In this document: in pieces, positions 47,785 to 57,131 of the stretch
Layout: each line of letters opens with the position of its first letter
How positions within the stretch are numbered: position 1 is the stretch's first letter
DNA from: Defluviitaleaceae bacterium
Lineage (GTDB): Bacteria; Bacillota; Clostridia; Lachnospirales; WRAX01
Reading direction: 5' to 3'
NCBI GenBank assembly: GCA_009784615.1
Contig: WRBJ01000006.1
Coordinates: 1 to 64,000 of the forward strand
DNA length: 64,000 bases
Translations under genes and position numbers: made by a program
Notes under the pieces: model-generated
The model's database searches: none
What the model saw: only the letters and a program-made list of their open reading frames with translations
What the model was told of the DNA's origin: nothing

Positions 47785-48972
47785 TTGAGCAGAGATATTG
47801 ATATACGTAAGTTTCACGAAAGCGGCGTAAAGAGGTCGGTTGGCGGCGAATTTGCGCCTAAGCCACCAAAGCGGAAGCTATACACATGGCTATTTTTTGT
47901 ATTTATTTTTATTGTAATTGGTGCATATATTGCAGGTTATATTTACACTCATATGACGGGTGATGGTGTAGAGCTAATGCGTGTTGAGATGGGCTATGCA
48001 GTACCGCAGGCGGCATTTGATGGTGTGATTGTACGTGATGAGGTGGTGTACAGTGGTATACTTTTGCCCGCTTTTGATGAACATCAGCGTGTACGTGGAG
48101 GGCAAATGTTGGCTAGTGGTGTTTATGCACAATCTGCTGGCACGGTTTCTGGGTTGACCGACGGATTTGAGGGACTTTTGTCGCCACAGGGAATTACGGC
48201 TGTTACACGTGATATTATCGCCGATGTACAAAACGCAGAATTTACACAAGGTATTAGAGTGGTTACCAGCAACGATTGGTATATAGCGGCTTATATGCCT
48301 GCTGATTATGCCCGTAATTTACGTGCGGGGCTTACAATGACAATTTTTGTACATATTTCTGATGAAGACGATAAATTGCCGCTTGCTGTGATGGTAGAGC
48401 GGTTGCAACAACGTGTTGATGATTATTTTATAGTGTTTACGACAAATGCCGAGATGTTGCGGTTTATTGACGAGCGTGGTATTGTTTTTTCTATAAGCCA
48501 AAATCCTGTGGAGGGATACAAAATACCAAGAACTGCTTTGGTAGAGCGTAGTGTTTTTCCTGTACCCCGTGAGTTTGTAACTGATAGGTATTTGGGAACA
48601 AATACTGTGGAGATTGGGGATGGAAGGCGTGTGCCTGTTGGTGGATGGTTTGACGGTGATTATTTTTTAATTTTGGCAGATGGCGGGTATTTGCGGGCTA
48701 ATGATGTTATATTGGTTACAATTGATGAAAGCGATGAAACTTTAGTGCAAATTGAAAGCAAAACTTATACGCTGGATAGGATTGAAGTAGTAACGGGTGT
48801 TTTTCAGGTTAATATGGGTTTTACGACCTTTAGGACGGTTGTTTTGCCCGAAAATTATTCTAGGGATGATGAATATATAGTTCTTAACCCTGCAGAAAAC
48901 CCATTTTTACGGCTTTTTGACTGGATTGCAAAAGATGCACGAAATGTAGATAATCGACTGCTGTTGAATTAA
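47785..48972 (+). CDS. HlyD-like periplasmic-adaptor-type membrane protein
   Basis: N-terminal TM, barrel-sandwich-like AAFDGVIVRDEVVYSG segment; TTG start with AAGGGG SD; upstream of sepF. Confidence 0.75.
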   Translation: MSRDIDIRKFHESGVKRSVGGEFAPKPPKRKLYTWLFFVFIFIVIGAYIAGYIYTHMTGDGVELMRVEMGYAVPQAAFDGVIVRDEVVYSGILLPAFDEHQRVRGGQMLASGVYAQSAGTVSGLTDGFEGLLSPQGITAVTRDIIADVQNAEFTQGIRVVTSNDWYIAAYMPADYARNLRAGLTMTIFVHISDEDDKLPLAVMVERLQQRVDDYFIVFTTNAEMLRFIDERGIVFSISQNPVEGYKIPRTALVERSVFPVPREFVTDRYLGTNTVEIGDGRRVPVGGWFDGDYFLILADGGYLRANDVILVTIDESDETLVQIESKTYTLDRIEVVTGVFQVNMGFTTFRTVVLPENYSRDDEYIVLNPAENPFLRLFDWIAKDARNVDNRLLLN

Positions 48973-49011
48973 TAATGTTTCTGAATAAATTTGCGTGAAT
49001 GTATTTATGTG

Positions 49012-49043
49012 TTTTCCACAAACTTCTCCACAAATCATCCACA
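49012..49043. promoter_or_regulatory. Three DnaA-box-like sites (TTTTCCACA, TTCTCCACA, TCATCCACA)
   Basis: Each one mismatch from TTATCCACA; start-to-start spacing 12 and 11 bp. Confidence 0.5.
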
Positions 49044-49060
49044 TTTCATTAAAATAGATG

Positions 49061-49089
49061 TTGACAAGCCTATTTTTAATGTGTATAAT
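49061..49089 (+). promoter_or_regulatory. Promoter TTGACA-N17-TATAAT for sepF
   Basis: Exact consensus and spacing. Confidence 0.85.
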
Positions 49090-49164
49090 GTTTTCAATGG
49101 CAATTTTATTTCGGATGAATAGCGAAGGATGTATTGTCAAAAATACGCCGAGGAGGATAATATA

Positions 49165-49698
49165 ATGAGTGCAATGAGAAAAATTAAGGACTTTTTTGCT
49201 CATACAGGAGAAACAGAGTATCGTGAAATTGAGGAAGTGGTAGAGGATTACGATTATCCTGCTGAAGCGGATGATATTGTACCGTTTTCACGTGGGCGTG
49301 GTTTTGAGCGTGCTGGGGACACCATTTCGTTTACGCCGAAACGTCCTATGCCAAAAAGTGAGATTTTTGGTGACGATAGTACGGCGTTTGGCATTGGTGG
49401 TGTCAATGCTTTGCCGCAAATTATTTTGGCAAGCCCAAAGACTATTGACGAGGCATCGGGCGTTGCCGATATGCTTGAGCAAGGCAAAACTGTGTTGATT
49501 TGCCTTGATGATATTTCTTTTGAAGATAGTGTAAGAATAGTTGACTTTTTAAGTGGGTCAGTGTATACTAGCAAGGGAGCAATTACACAGACGCAAAAAC
49601 GCAATTTTTTGGTTACGCCAAAGGGCGTAGAAGTTACCGAGCAACACAAGGAGCAACTAAAATCCAGCGGTATCTTGAAAAATGCGTTTCGTAGGTAG
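49165..49698 (+). CDS. sepF: Cell division protein SepF
   Basis: Short N-terminal amphipathic helix, DMLEQGKTVLICLDDISFEDSVRIVDFLSGSVYTSKGAITQTQKRNFLVTPKGVEV. Confidence 0.93.
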   Translation: MSAMRKIKDFFAHTGETEYREIEEVVEDYDYPAEADDIVPFSRGRGFERAGDTISFTPKRPMPKSEIFGDDSTAFGIGGVNALPQIILASPKTIDEASGVADMLEQGKTVLICLDDISFEDSVRIVDFLSGSVYTSKGAITQTQKRNFLVTPKGVEVTEQHKEQLKSSGILKNAFRR

Positions 49699-49722
49699 CA
49701 GAGGGTCTAGTTTTGGAGGATT

Positions 49723-50016
49723 TTGATGGTATATTCACAAGCGATTCAATTGGCGGTGCATTGGTTTTTTGAAATATTGTGGTGGGCTATGGTGGCTAGA
49801 GCTATTTGCTCGTGGTTTCCATTTTTGCGGGATAGTTTTATTGGCGGCTTTTTATCCTTTGTTACCGAACCTTTTGTTTCGCCTGTTAGAAAATTAATTA
49901 ACAAATCGCCGCTTGGCGGGGGTATGCTGGATTTTTCTTTGATAATAACATTGCTTTTAATGCGATTGATTTTTCGTCCGATTTTACTAATGTTGGCAGC
50001 AATGATACCATTTTAG
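49723..50016 (+). CDS. YggT family membrane protein
   Basis: RAICSWFPF...FVTEPFVSPVRKLINKSP. Confidence 0.93.
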   Translation: MMVYSQAIQLAVHWFFEILWWAMVARAICSWFPFLRDSFIGGFLSFVTEPFVSPVRKLINKSPLGGGMLDFSLIITLLLMRLIFRPILLMLAAMIPF

Positions 50017-50026
50017 ATTTTATGTA

Positions 50027-50051
50027 GGGCGACTTGACGGTCGCCCGTTTT
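50027..50051 (+). terminator. Terminator-like hairpin between yggT and nadD
   Basis: GGGCGAC-TTGACG-GTCGCCC then GTTTTTG. Confidence 0.6.
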
Positions 50052-50065
50052 TGTACGGAGGAGAT

Positions 50066-51085
50066 ATGAAAAAAATAGGGATTTTGGGCGGCACATTTGA
50101 CCCTCCGCATTTTGGACATATAAGGGCGGCACAGTGGGCTTGTGATGAATATGGTCTTGACGAGGTGATTTTTTTGCCTACTGGAAACCCTGTTTTTAAG
50201 CAAGGCAAAGATGTAACGGATGCTGAAATGCGTTATGAAATGTGCTTGCTTGCTACGGCGGATTATCCGAATTTTTCGGTTAGTCGTATGGAAATTGAGC
50301 GTGAAGGTGCTACGTATACCATTGACACAATGCGGGAATTTGTAACTTTAATGCCTGATGTACAGCTTTATTTTATCATTGGGGCAGATGCGGCAAGGTC
50401 TTTTGATAAGTGGCGGGATAGTGATGAAATTTTGCGGCTTTGTACTTTGTCAGAGGTGCCTAGGGTTGATGAAGATATTTCGTCTAGCCAAGTAAGAGAA
50501 GCGACTGGAACACTAAAGTCTTTGACGGGGCTTGTTGCGCCTAATGTTGCGGATTATATACGCCGCTACGGATTGTATAATAAGCATTTGCAAGGGGTTG
50601 CCAAGGAAGCTGTAGATTTGGCAAAATATTATAAGGTTGATGCAAAAAAGGCCTGTACTGCTGGGATTTTGCACGATTGTGCCAAACAGCTTTGTATGGA
50701 GATGAGCTTTGAAGAAATGCGAGAGATTTGTGCCGATGGCGGCATTGTGCTGGATGATTTTTTTGCTGAAAATAAAGAGATTGCACATTGTTATGTTGGT
50801 GCTGTTATTGCGCAGGAAATACACGGAATTGATGACCCTGAAATTTTGTCGGCTATAGCCAATCACACTTTTGGCAGTGATGATATGAACACGATGGATA
50901 AAATTGTATTTTTGGCAGATTTTTTTGAACCTAATCGTCCGCAAAATGATGTGCGCAAGATAGCAAGAAAACTTGCTTATGAAGATATTGACAAGGCTAT
51001 GGATTATGTGATAAACTATACTATCGAGAAAAATGTGAAAGAGGGAAGGGCGATTTATGCAAAAGGACGACAAAAAGGTTTTTGA
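50066..51085 (+). CDS. nadD: Nicotinate-nucleotide adenylyltransferase fused to YqeK-type HD hydrolase
   Basis: MKKIGILGGTFDPPHFGHI, SSSQVRE then GILHDCAKQL HD motif and DKIVFLADFFEPNR. Confidence 0.92.
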   Translation: MKKIGILGGTFDPPHFGHIRAAQWACDEYGLDEVIFLPTGNPVFKQGKDVTDAEMRYEMCLLATADYPNFSVSRMEIEREGATYTIDTMREFVTLMPDVQLYFIIGADAARSFDKWRDSDEILRLCTLSEVPRVDEDISSSQVREATGTLKSLTGLVAPNVADYIRRYGLYNKHLQGVAKEAVDLAKYYKVDAKKACTAGILHDCAKQLCMEMSFEEMREICADGGIVLDDFFAENKEIAHCYVGAVIAQEIHGIDDPEILSAIANHTFGSDDMNTMDKIVFLADFFEPNRPQNDVRKIARKLAYEDIDKAMDYVINYTIEKNVKEGRAIYAKGRQKGF

Positions 51086-51422
51086 AGCTGTAAAAGCGGC
51101 TTATGCAGCTGTTGAAGATAAAATGGGCGAAGATGTTGTTGTGCTTGATATAAGCAGTGTTAGCATAATTTCAGATTATTTTATTATTGCCAGTGCTAAT
51201 AATTCTAACCAATTAAAGGCTATTGCAGATAATGTCGAGGAGAAATTGGCGGCACTTGGCATTACAATACGACATTTGGAAGGTGTACAGTCTGCCCGTT
51301 GGATTTTGATGGATTTTGGCTATATTATTGTGCATTTGTTTTGTAAAGAGGATAGGGAGTTTTATCGTCTTGAAAAACTTTGGGGTGATGCTAGGCATAT
51401 TTTGCACGATGAATTAGTTTAG
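51057..51422 (+). CDS. rsfS: Ribosome silencing factor
   Basis: DVVVLDISSVSIISDYFIIASANNSNQLKAIADNVEEKL, GYIIVHLF. Confidence 0.95.
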   Translation: MQKDDKKVFEAVKAAYAAVEDKMGEDVVVLDISSVSIISDYFIIASANNSNQLKAIADNVEEKLAALGITIRHLEGVQSARWILMDFGYIIVHLFCKEDREFYRLEKLWGDARHILHDELV

Positions 51423-51434
51423 GGGAGCAAGAGC

Positions 51435-51866
51435 ATAAGAAATAGGTTATGCTTGCTTGTGCTAATTTTGGTAGGATTATTTTAGTAGCTTGCAATTATA
51501 ATGCAGGTAATGAAAATAGAGCTTTAGCTGGAACAATTGTAATTGAAGGTAACTTACTTACAATTACAACATCAGAAGTTTTTACTAATTTTGATAAAAT
51601 GGACGAGCTTGCTTTGCGTGCTGTGCAAGTTGTAAATTATGAAAATATAGAGCAATTGTCAGAGTTTGGTTTAACACAAAGCGATATGCCAAGCGGAATA
51701 GCTATCCGTTTTTGATACAGAACCATATGTAAATGGGACAAGACGACGTGTTACAAATTCGCTTGACGAATTTATGGCTTATCATATGCCGAGTGTAATA
51801 CATTTTATTGAAGTGCAAGATGGCAAGGTAATGCGTTTGGTGCAAGAATTTGCATTTACGATATAA
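51435..51866 (+). pseudogene. Degraded small lipoprotein gene (signal peptide, lipobox and C-terminus in different frames)
   Basis: Frame pieces RNRLCLLVLILVGLF / LVACNYNAGN...SGIAIRF / DTEPYVNGTRRRVTNSLDEFMAYHMPSVIHFIEVQDGKVMRLVQEFAFTI. Confidence 0.75.
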
Positions 51867-51881
51867 TTATCGGGGGATAAG

Positions 51882-53849
51882 ATGGCGAAAAAACAGTATG
51901 GGAATGAGAGTATAACACAGCTTAAAGGAGCCGACAGGGTGCGATTGCGCCCGTCGGTTATTTTTGGGTCAGATGGGCTTGAGGGTTGTCAACATTCTAT
52001 TTTTGAGATAATATCAAATTCGATTGACGAAGCACGTGAGGGTTTTGGCGACCGTATTGAGATTATATTGCATGTCGATGGGTCTATAACAAATGCCGAT
52101 TATGGGCGTGGTATACCTGTTGACTATAACTCTATTGAAGAAAAATATAATTGGGAACTTGTTTTTTGTGAGCTTTATGCGGGTGGTAAGTATAATAATA
52201 ATGACAGCGACAATTATCAGTTTAGCTTGGGGCTAAACGGGCTTGGGCTTTGCTCTACGCAGTATGCTTCACGTTTTATGAATGTGAAGATTTATAGAGA
52301 TGGCTATGAGTATAGCCTTAATTTTGAACGTGGCGAGAATGTTGGTGGGCTTTCTAAAGAATTGACGGATAGGGTACAGACAGGCACGATTATACATTGG
52401 ATGCCCGATAATGAGGTATTTAAGGACATTGCTGTGCCGCTTGAGTTTTTTCAAGATATGCTAAAAAAGCAGGCGGTTGTTAACCCGCAGGTTACTTTTG
52501 TTTTGACGGATGAGGCTAGTGGTGAGGAGTTTGTTTATCGCTATGAAACAGGGCTTGTTGGATATATTGAGGAGTTGACGGGCGGTGAAGGCTTTGTACC
52601 AACTGTGCTTTTTGAAAATGAAACAAAAGGGCGGGATAGGGAAGATTTACCCGAATATCGTGTTAAATTTTCTATGGCGTTTTGTTTTGATAATAAAAAT
52701 AGTGTCAGCGAATATTTTCACAACAGTAGTTATTTGGAATATGGTGGGTCGCCGGAGCGTGCTGTAAAATCAGCTTTTACTGCGGCTATTGATACATATA
52801 TTAAAAATAATGGTGGATATAAAAAGGATGAAAAAAAGATTGCTTTTGTAGATATTGAGGATAGTCTTGTGCTTATTTCGTCCAGTTTTTCGACAGTAAC
52901 ATCGTATGAAAATCAAACTAAAAAGGCTATTAACAATAAATTTATACAAGAAGCGATGACAGAATATTTGCGCAAACAGCTTTCGGTATATTTGATTGAG
53001 AATAAGACAGAAGCAGACAAAATTGCGGCGCAGGTACTGGTTAATAAGCGGAGCAGGGAATCTGCTGAAAAAACACGTCTTTCCATCAAGAAAAAATTGA
53101 CGGGTGGCGTGGATTTTACTAATCGTGCAGAAAAATTTGTAAACTGCCGCACGAAAGATATTGAACGCAGAGAATTGTATATTGTAGAAGGAGATTCTGC
53201 TCTTGGTGCTTGCAAATTGGGGCGTGATGCAGAATTTCAAGCAATTATGCCTGTACGTGGTAAAATTCTAAATTGCTTAAAAGCCGACTATAACAAGATT
53301 TTTGCCAGCGATATTATTGTGGATTTAATACGGGTTTTGGGTTGCGGCGTAGAGGTGGATAGTAAGCATAATAAGGATTTAAGTAGTTTTGATATGGACA
53401 AGCTGGTTTGGAGCAAGATTATTATTTGTACAGATGCCGATGTAGATGGTTTTCAAATACGTACTCTTATTTTGGCGATGTTATATCGTTTGACCCCGCA
53501 GCTAATCACGCAAAACAAGGTTTTTATTGCAGAAAGCCCGCTTTATGAAATATCTAGTGGTGATGAAATTTATTTTGCATACAGCGACGCAGAAAAAAAT
53601 ACGATTACGAAGAAACTGAAAGGTAAAGTGCATATTCAACGAAGCAAAGGGCTTGGTGAAAATGAGCCAGATATGATGTGGCAAACCACAATGAACCCTG
53701 CAACACGTAAGTTGGTGCAGGTTTTGCCAGAAGATATAGAGGATACCCGCCAAATGTTTGACGTGCTTTTAGGCGATAACATCAAAGGACGCAAGGAATT
53801 TATAGAAGAACACGGACACCGCTATATTGAAATGGCAGATGTTAATTAA
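51882..53849 (+). CDS. Divergent type IIA topoisomerase subunit B (GyrB/ParE-like)
   Basis: GHKL N-terminus NSIDEAREGFGD, NADYGRGIPVD; Toprim YIVEGDSALGACK, IICTDADVDGFQIRTL. Confidence 0.9.
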   Translation: MAKKQYGNESITQLKGADRVRLRPSVIFGSDGLEGCQHSIFEIISNSIDEAREGFGDRIEIILHVDGSITNADYGRGIPVDYNSIEEKYNWELVFCELYAGGKYNNNDSDNYQFSLGLNGLGLCSTQYASRFMNVKIYRDGYEYSLNFERGENVGGLSKELTDRVQTGTIIHWMPDNEVFKDIAVPLEFFQDMLKKQAVVNPQVTFVLTDEASGEEFVYRYETGLVGYIEELTGGEGFVPTVLFENETKGRDREDLPEYRVKFSMAFCFDNKNSVSEYFHNSSYLEYGGSPERAVKSAFTAAIDTYIKNNGGYKKDEKKIAFVDIEDSLVLISSSFSTVTSYENQTKKAINNKFIQEAMTEYLRKQLSVYLIENKTEADKIAAQVLVNKRSRESAEKTRLSIKKKLTGGVDFTNRAEKFVNCRTKDIERRELYIVEGDSALGACKLGRDAEFQAIMPVRGKILNCLKADYNKIFASDIIVDLIRVLGCGVEVDSKHNKDLSSFDMDKLVWSKIIICTDADVDGFQIRTLILAMLYRLTPQLITQNKVFIAESPLYEISSGDEIYFAYSDAEKNTITKKLKGKVHIQRSKGLGENEPDMMWQTTMNPATRKLVQVLPEDIEDTRQMFDVLLGDNIKGRKEFIEEHGHRYIEMADVN

Positions 53850-53868
53850 TTATTGGTAAGGTGATTGT

Positions 53869-54513
53869 GTGAAAGTGTTATGTATATCTGCATCAAATGA
53901 TTTTAAAGATGGCGTAAAGGAAACTTCGTCATTTATTATTTGCAGGCGTGTAATTGATAAGATTAGAAATGGGATGCCACAAGCCGATTGTTCTATTTTA
54001 GAATTAAAAAAATATATGCCAAAACCTTGCACTAATTGCCAAAAATGCATAGATAGTAGCCGTTGTGTGGCGGGTGATGATGATTTTAATAAAATTTATG
54101 AACAAATACTTGGTTGTGATGTTTTGTTTATTGTTTCGCCACACTATGCACCAATTCCTGCTAAACTGTGTATGATAATGGAAAAGATGGAATCTATAAC
54201 ATTTAACCCTTGGTTGAGAGATAATTCTTACAAGTCGGATATTGTTGGTATACCGACTGGAGTTATATCTCACGGTGCGGCTGGTGCTGATTGGGCTTTA
54301 AGAGAATATGAAAAGGTAGTTAATTATCCAATTGCAAACTTTTTGTTTACAATACCATCATCCCACGTAGAAAGCCGCCAATTAAAATTAGTGCCGCATA
54401 ATGATGACTGGAAAGCGGGAATAAGCGTTCCGCCTGTAAAAAATTATAAAGATTGGTCGGACTTGCAGATTGTGATGTTTGAAGATTATATCAATAAAGT
54501 AATTTCTGCCTAG
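53869..54513 (+). CDS. Flavodoxin-family / iron-sulfur flavoprotein-like NAD(P)H oxidoreductase
   Basis: CTNCQKCIDSSRCVAGDDDFNKIYEQILGCDVLFIVSPHYAPIPAKL. Confidence 0.85.
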   Translation: MKVLCISASNDFKDGVKETSSFIICRRVIDKIRNGMPQADCSILELKKYMPKPCTNCQKCIDSSRCVAGDDDFNKIYEQILGCDVLFIVSPHYAPIPAKLCMIMEKMESITFNPWLRDNSYKSDIVGIPTGVISHGAAGADWALREYEKVVNYPIANFLFTIPSSHVESRQLKLVPHNDDWKAGISVPPVKNYKDWSDLQIVMFEDYINKVISA

Positions 54514-54609
54514 GACTTGCGATAACAAAACTGTTACATTTTTGTGTCAAAACTTGTCGAAACCGCAAAAATATGATAAAATGTTGAAAAACTATTTGAG
54601 GTGATATAG

Positions 54610-55689
54610 TTGTTTAAGCGTTTTGTATATGTTTTTGTGGTTGTTTTTTGTATTTTTATTATTGTTGGTGTGGATGATATTTTTGCCCATCAACCTGCTA
54701 TTGGCGAGCCTATTGGCGTTGTGTTGCATACGGATATTAGAGTTTTTATTGATGCAATAGAGATTGAAGGGTTTAATATAAACGACTACACATATGTTGT
54801 GGCGGAAGATTTGGTAGCTTTTGGTATGGATGTGGCGTGGGATGGCGATACTTCATCGCTGTATATAGTCCGTGGTAGCTTTAATACCGAACCACCCAAG
54901 GTTGACGCAAATCAAAACCACCCAGGTAGTTTTGCGTTTTTCTTTGTTCATACTGAAATTGTAACATATATTGACGGCAATTTGGTGCAAAGTTTTAATG
55001 TGGATGGCCGCACGGTTGTACGTGTTGATGATTTGGCGGCGGCTTTTGGTAATGTTTTTTGGGACGAGCGCAACAGGCTTGTTTTGCTACATTTAGAGCC
55101 TTTACCGCAGTCGGAAGAAACTGTGCAATTTGTAACGAGTCAATTTATGGTATTTAACGAAGGTAATCGACACGGCATTGTTAATTTGGTGGGTGATGTT
55201 ATTGTGCCTGCGGTTTATAGTCAAAATGAAATTCGTATGCTTTATAATTTGACAAAACTAGATATGCCGATGCAAATTGCGCTTGGTGATTGGTTTGGAG
55301 ATTTGCGTGAAAGTTTGCCACGCCACATCCCGCTTCGTATTATTGATATTTTAACAGGCATTGAATATAATGTGGCAAGTTTTTCAAACGGTAATCACGC
55401 TGATGTAGAGCCGGTGACAGCTAATGATACCGAGCTAATGTTTGCAACACAACCCGCTTCGTGGACGGGTCGTCCTGTTATTGTGGTTTTTGACGACCGT
55501 GCATATGTTGCGGCGATACATACGATGCCGCACGATGTGGTGCATATTAGGGATAATAATTTGGATGGGCATATTTGCTTGCATTTTAACGGAAGTACGC
55601 AACATATAAGCCCTAATGCGGTTTATGCAAGAGAGATTAATCAGGCATACGAGGTTGCGCAAAAATTTTTACGATATTTTGGAAAATAA
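54610..55689 (+). CDS. Secreted protein with two stalk-like domains
   Basis: Signal peptide; YVVAEDLVAFGMDVAWDGDTSSLYIVR and VVRVDDLAAAFGNVFWDERNRLVLL. Confidence 0.75.
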   Translation: MFKRFVYVFVVVFCIFIIVGVDDIFAHQPAIGEPIGVVLHTDIRVFIDAIEIEGFNINDYTYVVAEDLVAFGMDVAWDGDTSSLYIVRGSFNTEPPKVDANQNHPGSFAFFFVHTEIVTYIDGNLVQSFNVDGRTVVRVDDLAAAFGNVFWDERNRLVLLHLEPLPQSEETVQFVTSQFMVFNEGNRHGIVNLVGDVIVPAVYSQNEIRMLYNLTKLDMPMQIALGDWFGDLRESLPRHIPLRIIDILTGIEYNVASFSNGNHADVEPVTANDTELMFATQPASWTGRPVIVVFDDRAYVAAIHTMPHDVVHIRDNNLDGHICLHFNGSTQHISPNAVYAREINQAYEVAQKFLRYFGK

Positions 55690-55692
55690 ATG

Positions 55693-55721
55693 TTGACAAG
55701 ATTACTAGGAAATGATATAAT
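55693..55721 (+). promoter_or_regulatory. Promoter TTGACA-N17-TATAAT
   Basis: Exact hexamers and spacing upstream of the TM1266-type regulator. Confidence 0.85.
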
Positions 55722-55737
55722 GCGTCTTAAGTTAATA

Positions 55738-55808
55738 TCACCTAACACCAAGACTGGTTTTCTCTCAAGGTGAAAGGCGCAAAATATTTTTTGAAATTAA
55801 TGCGCCTT
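55738..55808 (+). promoter_or_regulatory. Structured 5' leader of unknown class upstream of the TM1266-type regulator
   Basis: P1 TCACCT/AGGTGA enclosing ACCA-AGAC-TGGT; then AAGGCGCA/TGCGCCTT 8-bp stem. Confidence 0.5.
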
Positions 55809-55841
55809 AGGGTGCATTTTATTTTGGAAAGGGTGAATTAT

Positions 55842-56087
55842 ATGGGAAATAGGGTTGCGGTTATTGCGATTATTATTGAAGATATTGAAAAGGCCGCCGC
55901 CGTAAACATATGTTTGCACGAATATGCAGATAATATTATAGGGAGAATGGGATTGCCTTATAAACAAAAGAAAATGAACATCATCAGCGTTGTGGTTGAC
56001 GCGCCGCACGACACGATTTCTGCATTGTCTGGCAAGATTGGGCGCATTGAAGGTGTTAGTGCGAAAACATTATATTCTAAAAATTAG
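55842..56087 (+). CDS. TM1266-family putative iron-only hydrogenase system regulator
   Basis: MGNRVAVIAIIIEDIEKAAAVNICLHEYADNIIGRMGLPYKQKKMNIISVVVDAPHDTISALSGKIGRIEGVSAKTLYSK. Confidence 0.85.
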   Translation: MGNRVAVIAIIIEDIEKAAAVNICLHEYADNIIGRMGLPYKQKKMNIISVVVDAPHDTISALSGKIGRIEGVSAKTLYSKN

Positions 56088-56099
56088 GAGGAAAAACGT

Positions 56100-57131
56100 A
56101 TGAAAAAGAAATTATTATTGATTTTGGCAGTGGTTTTTGCTTTGGTTGTGATGGCGGCGTGTAATAACAGAACAGAGCCGACCATAACAACGCCGTCTAC
56201 AACACCTTCAACAGAGGTTGATATAACGGCAGATGATACCGAACTTGTTGGTGGTGAAGTTAATATTGCGACATTGCGTGGTCCGTCGGGGCTTAGTATG
56301 TTGTTATTGATGGATACTGATACTCAAAACGATTATAATGTGATGCTGATGGGTGCACCTACTGAAATTCCGCCGCTTTTGGTGCGTGGTGACATTGATA
56401 TTGCGGCGGTGCCTACTAATCTTGCTTCAAATTTGTATAATACTATGGATGGAAATATTGTAGTGCTTGCGGCTACGACACTTGGTGTTTTGCATATTGT
56501 AGACACAACGGGTACAATTAATAGTGTTGAAGATTTGCGTGGGCAAACTATTTATGCCAGTGGTGGCGGTGGTATGCCAGAGTTTATTCTTAACTACATC
56601 CTTGAAGGCAATGGATTAACACCAGGTGTTGATGTTATTATAGAATTTAGAACAGAGCACACCGAAATTGCGGGTTTGATTGATACAGGTATTGCCCAAA
56701 TAGCAATGTTGCCAGAGCCTTTTGCTACAACAACCGTTAATCGTGTTGATGGTTTAGAATACGCGCTTGATTTAACAGAAGAATGGAACAAAATCTCACC
56801 TGACGCTGGTTTGATTATGACAACCGTTATTGCCCGTCGTGAATTTGTAGAGCAAAACCCTGATTTGGTTGAAATTTTTATGATGGAACTTGAAAGCAGT
56901 GTTAATTTTACTAATAATAGCGTTGAACAAGCGGCAGAGCTTGCCGTAACATACGACATCATTCCCGCCGCACCTGTGGCACGTTTAGCAATACCGCGCT
57001 CTAATATTGTGTTTATAACAGGCGGACAATTTGAAACTTATGTTACCAATATTTTGGAAGTGTTTTATAACCACAACCCGGTTTCCATAGGGGGTCAAAT
57101 GCCTAATGCGGATTTTTTCTTTAATAATTAA
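56100..57131 (+). CDS. ABC transporter substrate-binding lipoprotein (NMT1/SsuA-like)
   Basis: Lipobox ALVVMAACNN; NMT1-like GDIDIAAVPTNLASNLYN, DLRGQTIYASGGGGMPEFILNYIL. Confidence 0.88.
   Translation: MKKKLLLILAVVFALVVMAACNNRTEPTITTPSTTPSTEVDITADDTELVGGEVNIATLRGPSGLSMLLLMDTDTQNDYNVMLMGAPTEIPPLLVRGDIDIAAVPTNLASNLYNTMDGNIVVLAATTLGVLHIVDTTGTINSVEDLRGQTIYASGGGGMPEFILNYILEGNGLTPGVDVIIEFRTEHTEIAGLIDTGIAQIAMLPEPFATTTVNRVDGLEYALDLTEEWNKISPDAGLIMTTVIARREFVEQNPDLVEIFMMELESSVNFTNNSVEQAAELAVTYDIIPAAPVARLAIPRSNIVFITGGQFETYVTNILEVFYNHNPVSIGGQMPNADFFFNN

Noticed and set aside
51711-51715. TGA in the small lipoprotein gene as a possible selenocysteine codon
   Set aside because: Reading through gives YRTICKWDKTTCYKFA then a stop, whereas a 1-nt shift gives a plausible protein continuing nearly to the next gene; frameshift is the better explanation.
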